Of a stretch of DNA of 64,000 nt, positions 50,611 through 59,157 are shown one piece after another. This DNA comes from Pedobacter soli (lineage in GTDB: Bacteria > Bacteroidota > Bacteroidia > Sphingobacteriales > Sphingobacteriaceae): assembly GCF_900101435.1 (NCBI RefSeq), contig NZ_FMZH01000009.1, forward strand, positions 185,342 to 249,341. The letters run 5' to 3'. A program made the translations under genes and the position numbers. The notes below the pieces were generated by a model. It worked only from the letters and a program-made list of their open reading frames with translations. It was not told the DNA's origin and made no database searches. Within the stretch, counting starts at the first letter, position 1, and every line of letters starts with the position of its first letter.

Positions 50611-52116
50611 TTACATCCAGTTCTCATTCCGGTGCTCTACCTGGTACAACCAATAGTTTACCAGCTGTTTAATTTCGGTATAGTTGCCGTATTTAAATCG
50701 AATCTGCCCTGCAGCAGTATGCAGGCACAAATGGCCAACATCTACACCTTTATGCCATGGATATTGAAAAGTAGTAATGACCTGAATTTTAGCAGGTGTT
50801 ATAATTTCATGCGAAATATCCCAAATGCCACTCTTTTTCACAATAAATTCTTCGCTAACCGAAATGCGGTGCTTTTTGTAGCTAATGTAAATCATTACAA
50901 TGCCTGTAATTAAATAAATAGCTGCCGCACTTATAAAAGGTTTAACCTCTGGAACATTTATGGCTACAATTATAAAAATAGCCACAGGCAAAACCAACTT
51001 GAAAAAGATAGGCAGGTTTAAAAAACGCCAGTCGGGGATAAAGGTTTTGTTTGATTTAGGGAGCTTGTCCAGTATCATTCGCAGTAATTCATCTCGTTCG
51101 GCAGGGTTACAACCCGGAATTTCCATCGTATTGCCCTGCATTTCGTGCCCTTTCTTACTCTCGCCAAAGTGCGCCTGTTTTAAACTTACATTCAGCATGT
51201 TTAGCTTCTTCTGGAAATAGTTTTGGCTGTATTTGGTAATTTGCACCTTAGCTGGGTTAACCAGTGTATTTTTCTTGGCTATTAAACCTGACGAGAGGAG
51301 CAGGGTATCTTTATGCTGGCTGATTTGCAGCTCAAAATACTTGTAAAAGGTTCGTACCATATTAATTACCAGCAATACCATTAGCAATACACCAATTAAA
51401 ATAAATGCAGTTACAATGGTTAACATGCCGGTAACGGTGCTTTCTATTGCATTTTTATCAATTTTAAGGCTGTCTAATAACTGCCTGCCTTCGTAAATTA
51501 CAGTATAAAAGAATGCGGCAAGCAGTGCCAGGCTTTGTCCATAATTTGAAGTGAGCCCAACCTTAAATAAAGTCCACGAGCTTATTTTTAAGAACGGGGT
51601 TTCTTCAGTAATTTGAGTTGCTGTTTCGGCTTCTGGTTGGTTTTCAACGGCAACTTTTTTATGGAGTAAATGTGATTTAAGGTTATAGGCTGAAGTTTCG
51701 TCAATCGCTCGGATACTTACTTCTTCGCCGTGTGCGCCTGCAGTATCTATTTTTAGACCATAAACGCCTATAATTTTTTGTAAGATAGATTGGTTGATGT
51801 TAACCTGCTGGATTTTATCGAGTTGTATAATAACCTGATCGCGGTTAAATATCCCCTTGTTGACCACAAATTCCTGTTTTTCTTTATCTAAAAAGAAGGT
51901 GAATTTTAAATACCACAGGTAGGCAAAAAAGAAACTGATTACTAAAAGCAAAGCTACGCCTGCCAAAACATAAAATATTTGATGGAGCGGCATTTTTATA
52001 AAAGCCAAAACAAAAATGAAAAAACTAGCTTTTACAATCTTTAAAAAGGTGTGCGTGGCCATTACAATAATACCTGCCGCCGATTGTCGCTGGGGTTTAC
52101 TAAAATCCTTGTTCAT
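50611..52116 (-). CDS. PH-domain membrane protein, YdbT-like
   Basis: A 501-residue protein with three bacterial PH (bPH2) domains, each after a pair of membrane helices, like B. subtilis YdbT. Visible PH phrases: KFTFFLDKEKQEFVVNKGIFNRDQVIIQLDKIQQVNINQSILQKI (first), FYKYFELQISQHKDTLLLSSGLIAKK (second) and YISYKKHRISVSEEFIVKKSGIWD (third). The repeated core is F-x-R/KD-x-I-x-L-x-K-I-Q. The start codon overlaps the stop of the preceding gene by four bases (ATGA). In Firmicutes YdbS/YdbT protects against bacteriocins such as amylocyclicin; whether that holds here is unknown. Confidence 0.85.
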   Translation of the reverse strand: MNKDFSKPQRQSAAGIIVMATHTFLKIVKASFFIFVLAFIKMPLHQIFYVLAGVALLLVISFFFAYLWYLKFTFFLDKEKQEFVVNKGIFNRDQVIIQLDKIQQVNINQSILQKIIGVYGLKIDTAGAHGEEVSIRAIDETSAYNLKSHLLHKKVAVENQPEAETATQITEETPFLKISSWTLFKVGLTSNYGQSLALLAAFFYTVIYEGRQLLDSLKIDKNAIESTVTGMLTIVTAFILIGVLLMVLLVINMVRTFYKYFELQISQHKDTLLLSSGLIAKKNTLVNPAKVQITKYSQNYFQKKLNMLNVSLKQAHFGESKKGHEMQGNTMEIPGCNPAERDELLRMILDKLPKSNKTFIPDWRFLNLPIFFKLVLPVAIFIIVAINVPEVKPFISAAAIYLITGIVMIYISYKKHRISVSEEFIVKKSGIWDISHEIITPAKIQVITTFQYPWHKGVDVGHLCLHTAAGQIRFKYGNYTEIKQLVNYWLYQVEHRNENWM

Positions 52117-52661
52117 GATGCTGCCTGATCAATGGTTTGATTTTCAGTTAAATCCAGTTTTTTTAACAGAAGGTCTCTAATGTTTTTTGCAGTTTCAATC
52201 GGGATACCCGAAATGTGGATATGCCCGGTTTGGCCGCCTGCAGTAAAGATTTGTAACGATCCCAGATGAAAAACTCTGGATAAGATCCCCTCGTTAAGCT
52301 CGATATGCTGGATTCTGTTTAAAGGTACAATCGTGGTTGATTCGGCTATAATACCGCTTTTATAAATCACATCATGTGTACGGATGGAATAACCTCTTTT
52401 CTTAAAGCTGGCCCGAAATAACAGGAACAATATAGCAGCAAGTGCCAGATAAATGGCGGTTATTAAAAAGGCGTGGGTTCCGACTTCGTTGATAAAAAAC
52501 AACAGCATAGCTGCGCCGATTCCGATAAGGCCTAAGAAAATGGATAAGTTAATGCAAATAATTTTCCAATAATCGGAGTGAGGGTGCTGGAGTGCTATTT
52601 CTTCGTATTTCGGAAGTGAACTGATATCGATCACCTCATTGGTAAAAGTTTCTGTTGGCAT
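52113..52661 (-). CDS. PH-domain membrane protein, YdbS-like
   Basis: A 182-residue partner of the YdbT-like protein. Two membrane helices (IICINLSIFLGLIGIGAAMLLFFI and FLITAIYLALAAILFLLF) are followed by one PH domain: YSIRTHDVIYKSGIIAESTTIVPLNRIQHIELNEGILSRVFHLGSLQIFTAGG. The gene is transcribed first and overlaps the YdbT-like gene by four bases, the same order and coupling as ydbS-ydbT in Bacillus. Complex formation between the two is inferred. A weak -7 candidate in the minus strand (TTAATTTG) lies upstream. Confidence 0.85.
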   Translation of the reverse strand: MPTETFTNEVIDISSLPKYEEIALQHPHSDYWKIICINLSIFLGLIGIGAAMLLFFINEVGTHAFLITAIYLALAAILFLLFRASFKKRGYSIRTHDVIYKSGIIAESTTIVPLNRIQHIELNEGILSRVFHLGSLQIFTAGGQTGHIHISGIPIETAKNIRDLLLKKLDLTENQTIDQAAS

Positions 52662-52716
52662 TGTTAAAGATATGAAACAAATTAATCAGCTATGTGACTA
52701 TTGATTAATTGTTTTG

Positions 52717-53709
52717 TTACCGTGCCACAATAAACTTTTTGGCCGAGTTGTACTGGCCCGAATCGGAAGAGATTTTAAAGAAATAAATGCCAGGCACAAA
52801 AGTAGACGTATTGATTTCCAAAGTATGTTTACCGGTATTCAGGTATTCGTTTACCACTGTTTTAACCAGGCGGCCCATTAAATCGTAAATCTGGATGTTA
52901 ATTTTATCCGATTCAGGTAGCACCAGATCAATAAAGGTTTGCATTGAAGCTGGGTTGGGGTAGTTCTGGGTAACAGTAAACTTTAAAAATTTATCGAAAA
53001 TAGCTTTGTTAATGGTATCAAAAATTACATAGCTTACTAACCGGTAGCCTCGTGCATTGGGGTGGAAAGCATCCTGATATAAGGAGAAGTCTCTTCTCAT
53101 GGCTGCGTTAACATCGGCCAGGTAAATTTTATATTCGGCTGCCAGGCGTCTGTATCCGGCATTTATACTTCTGATGTTGGTATTAACAGTAACATTAAAT
53201 TTATCCGTGCGGTCATCAACATTTTGTAAAGTGCATAAAATAGGCACTAACTTTTGTTTCATGCTGGTGGTAATAAAGCTCCGCATATTGGCAATCGTTT
53301 CGGCAACACTTCCTTTACCTCGCGCAATAGATACAGCATCGTTAATCCCCATGTCTATCACAATAAAGCCAGTACGGTTACTTATGGCATTGTCAATTCT
53401 AAGCAGGCCCTGAAAAGTAGTTTGGCCGCCAATACCATGGTTGGTTATATCTACAATTTTATTGGTATAGCAGTTTAAGAAGTTGTTTTTCAGCATGGTT
53501 TGAAAGCCTTGCCCGTTTACGCCTTCAACTGTACTGGCACCAAAAGTTACAATATTGATACTATCTTTCGAATAATATTGAGCGGCTTCGGGGCAGCTAA
53601 CGCGGGTTGGGTTTTGGTTTGGTGGCGGAGTTTGGGCAAAAGAGGTGGTGCAAAGACAAAGCAGTAGCAGCAGCGATAAAAATACTAATGCACTTTGCTT
53701 CATCTTCAA
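52717..53709 (-). CDS. Secreted SGNH/GDSL hydrolase with T9SS C-terminal signal
   Basis: A 330-residue exported esterase-like protein. Signal peptide: residues 1-26. SGNH blocks are present: block I NIVTFGASTVEG (catalytic Ser), block II GIGGQTTF, block III DMGINDAV (Asn) and block V DAFHPNARGY (Asp and His). Residues about 245-330 form a type IX secretion sorting domain: NYPNPASMQTFIDLVLPESDKINIQIYDLMGRLVKTV and the final PGIYFFKISSDSG...KKFIVAR. This predicts export by the PorSS/T9SS to the surface or medium, often followed by cleavage. The ester substrate (acetylated polysaccharide or lipid) is unknown. No other T9SS cargo is seen in the window. Confidence 0.92.
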   Translation of the reverse strand: MKMKQSALVFLSLLLLLCLCTTSFAQTPPPNQNPTRVSCPEAAQYYSKDSINIVTFGASTVEGVNGQGFQTMLKNNFLNCYTNKIVDITNHGIGGQTTFQGLLRIDNAISNRTGFIVIDMGINDAVSIARGKGSVAETIANMRSFITTSMKQKLVPILCTLQNVDDRTDKFNVTVNTNIRSINAGYRRLAAEYKIYLADVNAAMRRDFSLYQDAFHPNARGYRLVSYVIFDTINKAIFDKFLKFTVTQNYPNPASMQTFIDLVLPESDKINIQIYDLMGRLVKTVVNEYLNTGKHTLEINTSTFVPGIYFFKISSDSGQYNSAKKFIVAR

Positions 53710-53909
53710 AAATTCTTTCTAAGCAGGTTTAAGGATATCTGTTTGCGCAATGTACAAAAAAGTAAATATAAATAATACCCTCTGATTTCTTTTTTACAAA
53801 CAATAAACTAATTTTTTGTATTCGCCGGCAGACGTGTTTAAAGTAGTAAAAAGTACATGCTTACGTATTTGACTAGTTTTACCCTGAGCTAACGATAATT
53901 TAGCCCGTA

Positions 53910-53943
53910 TTTGGTGTCATTTATTTGGTAAAACCTATATTTG
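53910..53943 (+). promoter_or_regulatory. Promoter of the M20 dipeptidase gene
   Basis: -33 TTTG (53910-53913), 22-base gap, -7 TATATTTG (53936-53943, perfect). Transcription would start near 53949, which makes the ATG at 53961 the start and rules out the upstream part of the frame. Confidence 0.7.
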
Positions 53944-53960
53944 CCCAAACTAATTTTGTT

Positions 53961-55331
53961 ATGCAAGAAATTAAAAAATACGTAGAAACGCACAAACAAC
54001 GTTTTTTAGATGAATTGTTTGAGTTATTGCGTTTTCCATCGGTTAGTGCCGATCCTAAATACAAAGGTGATGTTTTAAAAACTGCCGATTATGTAGCACA
54101 GAAATTGAAGGATGCAGGAGCCGATAACGTAGAAATCTGTCCAACAGCAGGATATCCTATTGTTTATGGCGAAAAAATTATTGACGCTGCATTACCAACT
54201 GTTTTAATATATGGCCACTACGATGTACAGCCGGCCGATCCGTTAGAGTTATGGCATACGCCACCTTTCGAGCCAACGGTGCGTGATGGTAAAATTTATG
54301 CCCGTGGTGCCTGCGATGATAAAGGCCAGTTTTACATGCATGTAAAAGCTTTCGAATTGATGATGGAAACCAACACCCTGGCTTGCAACGTTAAGTTTAT
54401 GATTGAAGGCGAAGAAGAGGTTGGTTCTGCAAACCTTGGTATTTTTGTAAAGGAAAATGCAGCACGCTTAAAAGCCGATGTAGTGTTAATTTCTGATACT
54501 TCGATGATTAGTATGGAGCACCCATCAATCGAAACTGGTTTACGCGGCTTGGCGTATATGGAAGTTGAAGTGGTAGGACCAAACCGCGATTTACACTCAG
54601 GTGTTTATGGTGGTGCAGTGGCTAATCCGGCAACTATCCTGTGTAAAATGATTGCTTCTTTACACGACGAAAACAATCACATTACCATTCCTGCGTTTTA
54701 CGATAAAGTGGTTGAATTAACAGATGAAGAGAAAAAAGCCTTAAATTCAGCACCTTATGATGAGGCTGAATATAAAAAGGATCTTGATATTGAGGAAGTT
54801 TGGGGCGAAAAAGGTTATTCTACCTTGGAGCGTACCGGAACACGCCCAACATTAGAAGTGAACGGAATCTGGAGTGGTTACATTGGCGAAGGTGCTAAAA
54901 CCGTATTGCCAAGTAAGGCCAATGCTAAAATTTCGATGCGTTTGGTACCAAACCAAAGCTCTGAAGAAATTGCTGAAATTTTTACCAAACATTTCGAAAG
55001 CATTGCGCCTAAAAATGTAAAAGTTAAAGTTACCCCTCACCACGGCGGCGAGCCTGTGGTAACCCCAACTGATAGTGTGGCTTACAAAGCTGCTGAAAAA
55101 GCCATTGAAGATAGTTTCGGTAAAACGGCTATTCCAACACGTGGCGGAGGGAGCATTCCAATTGTTGCTTTATTTGAAGATGTATTGGGTATTAAATCGG
55201 TACTTTTTGGCTTCGGTTTAGATAGCGATGCATTGCACTCACCAAACGAGAAATACGATATCTATAACTATTACAAAGGAATCGAAACCCTTCCTTTGTT
55301 CCATAAATATTTCGCAGAACTAAGTAAATAA
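53961..55331 (+). CDS. M20 family dipeptidase
   Basis: A 456-residue zinc exopeptidase of the M20 (carboxypeptidase/dipeptidase, PepV/CPG2-like) family. The metal ligands lie in LIYGHYDVQPADPLELWHTPPF (His, with catalytic Asp), ARGACDDKGQFYMHVKA (bridging Asp), FMIEGEEEVGSANLG (catalytic and metal Glu) and DALHSPNEKYDI (last His). The dimerisation (lid) domain is near residues 205-320. The promoter places the start at 53961; the 12 codons before are leader. Peptide substrates are unknown. A strong terminator follows, so it is probably monocistronic. Confidence 0.93.
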   Translation: MQEIKKYVETHKQRFLDELFELLRFPSVSADPKYKGDVLKTADYVAQKLKDAGADNVEICPTAGYPIVYGEKIIDAALPTVLIYGHYDVQPADPLELWHTPPFEPTVRDGKIYARGACDDKGQFYMHVKAFELMMETNTLACNVKFMIEGEEEVGSANLGIFVKENAARLKADVVLISDTSMISMEHPSIETGLRGLAYMEVEVVGPNRDLHSGVYGGAVANPATILCKMIASLHDENNHITIPAFYDKVVELTDEEKKALNSAPYDEAEYKKDLDIEEVWGEKGYSTLERTGTRPTLEVNGIWSGYIGEGAKTVLPSKANAKISMRLVPNQSSEEIAEIFTKHFESIAPKNVKVKVTPHHGGEPVVTPTDSVAYKAAEKAIEDSFGKTAIPTRGGGSIPIVALFEDVLGIKSVLFGFGLDSDALHSPNEKYDIYNYYKGIETLPLFHKYFAELSK

Positions 55332-55350
55332 ACTTACTACGTGCTCCTGT

Positions 55351-55387
55351 AATCCCTGTTTGGCCTGGCTAAACAGGGATTTTTTTT
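55351..55387 (+). terminator. Terminator of the dipeptidase gene
   Basis: AATCCCTGTTT and AAACAGGGATT pair perfectly over a 9-base loop, followed by eight T. Confidence 0.92.
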
Positions 55388-55787
55388 GAAAATTAACACC
55401 ATTATTTCATCGGTGGTAAAAAAAGATGCTATTTTTTAACCGCAAAGCACGCAGAGCGTAACACAAGGGCCGCTAAAGCTATAAATTGTATCCAGAACCT
55501 GAATACTGCTTTTTTTTAAACCACAAGGAACACAAAGAAAATACAGAGCGTACAAGAAATTAAGGTTATGCGGTTATTGAGTACGTCATTCTGGCGTATG
55601 CCAGAATCTCTATTTTTTAATCAGGAAAGTATTGAGCAATATATCTCAGTGCTTCTCTGTGAAAATTCAACGCCCTCTGTGGTTAATTGTTTTTAGCAAT
55701 TGGATAAATAGGCTCCCAGCTCAGCGTCCTTCGCGCCATTTCTTCGCGTACTTTGCGGTTAAACAGATTTTTTTCTAAATTGTACCC
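55388..55787. other. Repeat-rich gap of 400 bp before the GH43-like gene
   Basis: Contains repeat words: AACCGCAAAGCACGCAGAGCG (55439 on), AACCACAAGGAACACAAAG (55520 on), CTCTGTGGTTAATTG (55673 on), CTTCGCG...TACTTTGCGG (55728 on), and a perfect ATTCTGGC-gtat-GCCAGAAT hairpin at 55588-55607. The CTCTGTGG-TTAA word is also part of the 106-bp tandem repeat at 16378. No gene is seen. Confidence 0.65.
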
Positions 55788-56768
55788 ATGAAATATTTAT
55801 TCTCTTCTCTTTTACTTTTATCCGGGCTCGTTTCTTTTGCTCAGGATACTAAAACGATTAAGCAATCTGGAAATCCAATATTTCCGGGATGGTACGCCGA
55901 TCCTGAGGCTGCTGTTTTTAACAATAAATACTGGGTTTATCCAACATACTCTGCCCGTTATAAAGAACAGGTTTTTATCAATGCTTTTTCTTCGGATGAT
56001 TTGGTAAACTGGAAAAAACACCCGCATGTTTTAGATACGGCTGCGGTTAAATGGGCCAATAAAGCCATGTGGGCTCCGGCAATTGTACAAAAAGACAAAA
56101 AATACTATTTGTTTTTCGGTGCCAACGATATTCAAAGCGATAAAGAAATTGGCGGAATTGGGGTAGCCGTGGCCGACAAGCCTGAAGGGCCTTATAAAGA
56201 TCACTTAGGCAAGCCTTTGGTTGATAAGTTTTATAACGGTGCACAACCTATTGATCAGTTTGTGTTTAAAGATAAAGACGGACAATATTACCTGATTTAC
56301 GGTGGCTGGAAACACTGTAATATTGCCAAATTAAATCAAGATTTTACGGGTTTCCTGCCTTTTGAGGATGGCACTATCTTTAAAGAAATAACGCCCGATA
56401 ATTATGTAGAAGGTCCATATATGTTCATCAGAAATGGTAAATATTATTTCATGTGGAGCGAGGGCGGCTGGACTGGTCCCGATTATTGCGTAGCCTACGC
56501 CGTAAGCGATTCGCCATTTGGTCCGTTTAAAAGGGTAGGTAAAATTTTGCAGCAAGATGCAACAATTGCAAGAGGAGCAGGGCACCATTCTTTAATCATC
56601 AATCAGAAAAAGAATAAATATTACATCGTTTACCACCGCAGACCACTCACCGAAACTGATGGCAACCATCGCGAAACCTGTATCGATGAAATGAATTTTG
56701 ATGCAGATGGTATGATTTTACCGGTAAAAATTACCAAAGAAGGTGTTAAGGCACAGAAAGTCAAATAA
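55788..56768 (+). CDS. Secreted glycoside hydrolase, GH43-type five-bladed propeller
   Basis: A 326-residue secreted enzyme with a signal peptide (MKYLFSSLLLLSGLVSFAQ). The GH43 triad is suggested by WYADPEAAVF (catalytic base Asp near residue 38), the AIDQFVFKDKDGQYYLIYGG-like stretch (IDQFVFKDKDGQYYLIYGG, Asp) and DNYVEGPYMFIRNGKYYFMWSEG (general acid Glu). Five blade-like repeats are visible. The C-terminal RGAGHHSLIINQKKNKYYIVYHRR is typical. Substrates in this family are arabinan, xylan or galactan side chains; the exact sugar is not evident. Repeat-rich leader; a terminator on the other side overlaps the stop of the convergent MFS gene. Confidence 0.9.
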   Translation: MKYLFSSLLLLSGLVSFAQDTKTIKQSGNPIFPGWYADPEAAVFNNKYWVYPTYSARYKEQVFINAFSSDDLVNWKKHPHVLDTAAVKWANKAMWAPAIVQKDKKYYLFFGANDIQSDKEIGGIGVAVADKPEGPYKDHLGKPLVDKFYNGAQPIDQFVFKDKDGQYYLIYGGWKHCNIAKLNQDFTGFLPFEDGTIFKEITPDNYVEGPYMFIRNGKYYFMWSEGGWTGPDYCVAYAVSDSPFGPFKRVGKILQQDATIARGAGHHSLIINQKKNKYYIVYHRRPLTETDGNHRETCIDEMNFDADGMILPVKITKEGVKAQKVK

Positions 56769-56790
56769 ATTTAGTTTTTAGATAGTCGTT

Positions 56791-56827
56791 TTAGTTTACA
56801 GTTTGCAAATGGCCAGCTGTAAACTAA
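56791..56827. terminator. Bidirectional terminator overlapping the MFS stop codon
   Basis: TTAGTTTACAG (56791-56801) and CTGTAAACTAA (56817-56827) are exact inverses. The right arm covers the minus-strand MFS stop codon (56824-56826). Confidence 0.75.
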
Positions 56828-58050
56828 TTCGTTTTCAATACAACTTTTTGCTGGTGTTTATCCAGTACGTTAAAGCCATAGGCACAAAGCAATAAGATAC
56901 AGGCCAAGCCAAACCAAAGCCAGTTATATCCCAGGTGTTTGGCAATATAAAAACCAGCAAGCGGGCCCACTACCTGTGCACAAGACCAGCTTAAAGTATA
57001 ACCTGCGGCATATAACCCACGGTTGTGTTCATTGCTTCTGCTAATAACTACAGTATTGATAAATGGGAGTACAAACATTTCGCCAACCGTGAAGGTTACA
57101 ATGGTTAACACAGCCGAAATGATGTGGAAAATAATTGGTGCACTTAACAACAGATATGATACCGCAAAGAAAACAGAGCCAATGATGATGAAAAACATGG
57201 GCGACCTCTTCTTTTCGATTTTATTGATCATAATCATTTCGAATAAGGCAATCAAAATGCCATTTATACCGATAATAAGGCCAATTTCTAACTCATCGAT
57301 ATGCCATTCTTTTTTAAAGAAAACAGGGACAATCCTAAACATTAAAAAGGCGCATGTTATAAAAAGAGTGGTAATCAGGATGAATTTTACATAAAAGGGA
57401 TCATTCCAGGGTTTCATAATGACCATATCTGCCGCTGTTTCCTTGGCCTTTTTTATGAATCCTTTAATCTGTGGCAAAAATGAAAGAATTAGCATACCTA
57501 CAATTATACTCACAACCCCTTCCAGAATAAATAATGCCTTGTAGTTTATTTTGACAATTATTCCTGCAAAGCTACTTCCTAAAGACCATCCGATATTTGT
57601 AGCTAAACGATTTAATGAATATGATCTGGTTATGGTACCTTCGGCTGCATAGTGCGCAATGGCAGTAAAATTTGCTGGACGAAAAGCTTCTGAAAAAAAG
57701 CTAATCACAATAGCAAAAACGCAAAGCGTATGGAAGTGCGATATTGTTGAGAATACGATAAAAAGTAAACCTCCTACGACCGAGGAAAGTATTTGTACCG
57801 GGCGAAAGCCAATCATATCTGTTAATTTACCACCCATCGCTGAGCCAAGAACGGCACCTATTCCATATAAAGTGATTATAAGGGCGGCTTCCATTTCTGA
57901 ACGGTTTAAACTCTGGATAACGTATAAGCCCATAAAAGGAACTGACATGCTTCCGAATCTGTTAAATAGAATCATAGCACTTAATAACCAGGTTTCGCGA
58001 CTGAGGCCGCTAAAAGATGCTTTGTAGGTATTAAAAATGAGTTTGAACAT
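56824..58050 (-). CDS. Major facilitator superfamily transporter
   Basis: A 408-residue carrier with 12 predicted helices. The start at 58050 (MFKLIFNTYKASF) is preferred to an upstream in-frame ATG at 58086, whose extra residues carry no helix. Loop 2-3 motif (GSAMGGKLTDMIGFRPVQI) is the MFS motif A, and the gene resembles the sugar/drug exporter (MdfA/YttB) set. Substrate not known. Its stop is overlapped by a shared terminator with the convergent GH43 gene. Nothing indicates a role with the GH43 enzyme beyond adjacency. Confidence 0.9.
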   Translation of the reverse strand: MFKLIFNTYKASFSGLSRETWLLSAMILFNRFGSMSVPFMGLYVIQSLNRSEMEAALIITLYGIGAVLGSAMGGKLTDMIGFRPVQILSSVVGGLLFIVFSTISHFHTLCVFAIVISFFSEAFRPANFTAIAHYAAEGTITRSYSLNRLATNIGWSLGSSFAGIIVKINYKALFILEGVVSIIVGMLILSFLPQIKGFIKKAKETAADMVIMKPWNDPFYVKFILITTLFITCAFLMFRIVPVFFKKEWHIDELEIGLIIGINGILIALFEMIMINKIEKKRSPMFFIIIGSVFFAVSYLLLSAPIIFHIISAVLTIVTFTVGEMFVLPFINTVVISRSNEHNRGLYAAGYTLSWSCAQVVGPLAGFYIAKHLGYNWLWFGLACILLLCAYGFNVLDKHQQKVVLKTN

Positions 58051-58190
58051 GGTATTTCCGGATGCCGTAAAAATAGCAAAAGCCAAATCATTAATTCATC
58101 ATTTGAATTACATATCATTTACCGAACTAAAAAAATTGAGGGAAAAATATCGCGTAATTTTTTACAAATTTGCATCCGGAACCCGAATCA

Positions 58191-59087
58191 ATGCCGCCAG
58201 AGAAAAAAGCCCCCATTAACAAAAAGCCTGTTACCCGTAAACCCGCCGTTCGTAAACCAGCGGTGAGGAAGCCTGCTGCCAGTAAAAAAAAGCAGACTAA
58301 AATTCCGGTGCAGCTTAAAATTGCCATTGCAGCTGTGTTGCTGGTTTTGCTTTCGCCTTTATATTATGGCTACATTTTAAAAGGCTTTGTGGCTACCTGG
58401 CGCTGGGTTAAAGATTGGGGGCAAGATCCCAATTACCGTACCTACGAGAGCTTTAACATCAAAATCCCCAGAAAATATACCGTTCATGGTATCGATGTTT
58501 CTTATTATCAGGGTAAGATAAACTGGCCGCTGGTGCAATCGATGAAAGAAGACGAGGTAAGAATCAGTTTTGCTTTTATCAAGGCTACAGAAGGTGTCAT
58601 GATGGTTGATCCTTATTTTCAGCGCAACTGGCGCGAAGCACCAAAATCAGGTATCATTTGTGGCGCTTATCACTTTTTCAGGCCGCGAAAAGATGGTAAA
58701 ACACAAGCTAAATTCTTTTTGCAGGTAGTGAACGTAGAGAAAGGCGATTTACCTCCTGTGGTTGATATCGAATCATTAGATGGTGTTTCTCCATTAAAAA
58801 TGCGCGCCGAACTGGCCGATTTCCTAAATTATGTAGAACTGAAAACGAAAGTCAGGCCAATTATTTACACCGGACTTAAGTTTTACGAAGATTATCTGGA
58901 TACGCATTTCAGCGATTACCCCTTGTGGATTGCACACTACTATCAGCCTAAATTACGGTTGGACAATAGCCGATGGAAATTCTGGCAACATTCTGATAAA
59001 GCCAAAATTAATGGCATTGGGCATGTAGTTGATTTTAATGCCTTTAATGGCGATAGTACCGCGCTGAGTAAGCTTGTGATTCGTTAG
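58191..59087 (+). CDS. Membrane-anchored GH25 lysozyme
   Basis: A 298-residue peptidoglycan muramidase (N,O-diacetylmuramidase, Chalaropsis type). The start at 58191 is chosen because the near-consensus -7 box (CAAATTTG, 58165-58172) excludes the upstream TTG. The N-terminus is unusual: a Lys/Pro/Arg-rich stretch with RKPAVRKPAVRKPA, then a single helix (about residues 44-62) that anchors the enzyme, so the catalytic part lies in the periplasm. The GH25 motifs are GIDVSYYQGKINWP (first catalytic Asp), SFAFIKATEGVMM, DLPPVVDIESLD (Asp/Glu pair) and DYPLWIAHYYQPKLR. A neighbouring dipeptide epimerase is also linked to peptidoglycan, but is convergent. Confidence 0.93.
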   Translation: MPPEKKAPINKKPVTRKPAVRKPAVRKPAASKKKQTKIPVQLKIAIAAVLLVLLSPLYYGYILKGFVATWRWVKDWGQDPNYRTYESFNIKIPRKYTVHGIDVSYYQGKINWPLVQSMKEDEVRISFAFIKATEGVMMVDPYFQRNWREAPKSGIICGAYHFFRPRKDGKTQAKFFLQVVNVEKGDLPPVVDIESLDGVSPLKMRAELADFLNYVELKTKVRPIIYTGLKFYEDYLDTHFSDYPLWIAHYYQPKLRLDNSRWKFWQHSDKAKINGIGHVVDFNAFNGDSTALSKLVIR

Positions 59088-59157
59088 TTACAGGGTTAAT
59101 TGTTTAAATTGGTTAATCGACCCCAAACGCTAAATGCACAAGCCCAAACGCGTTAAA

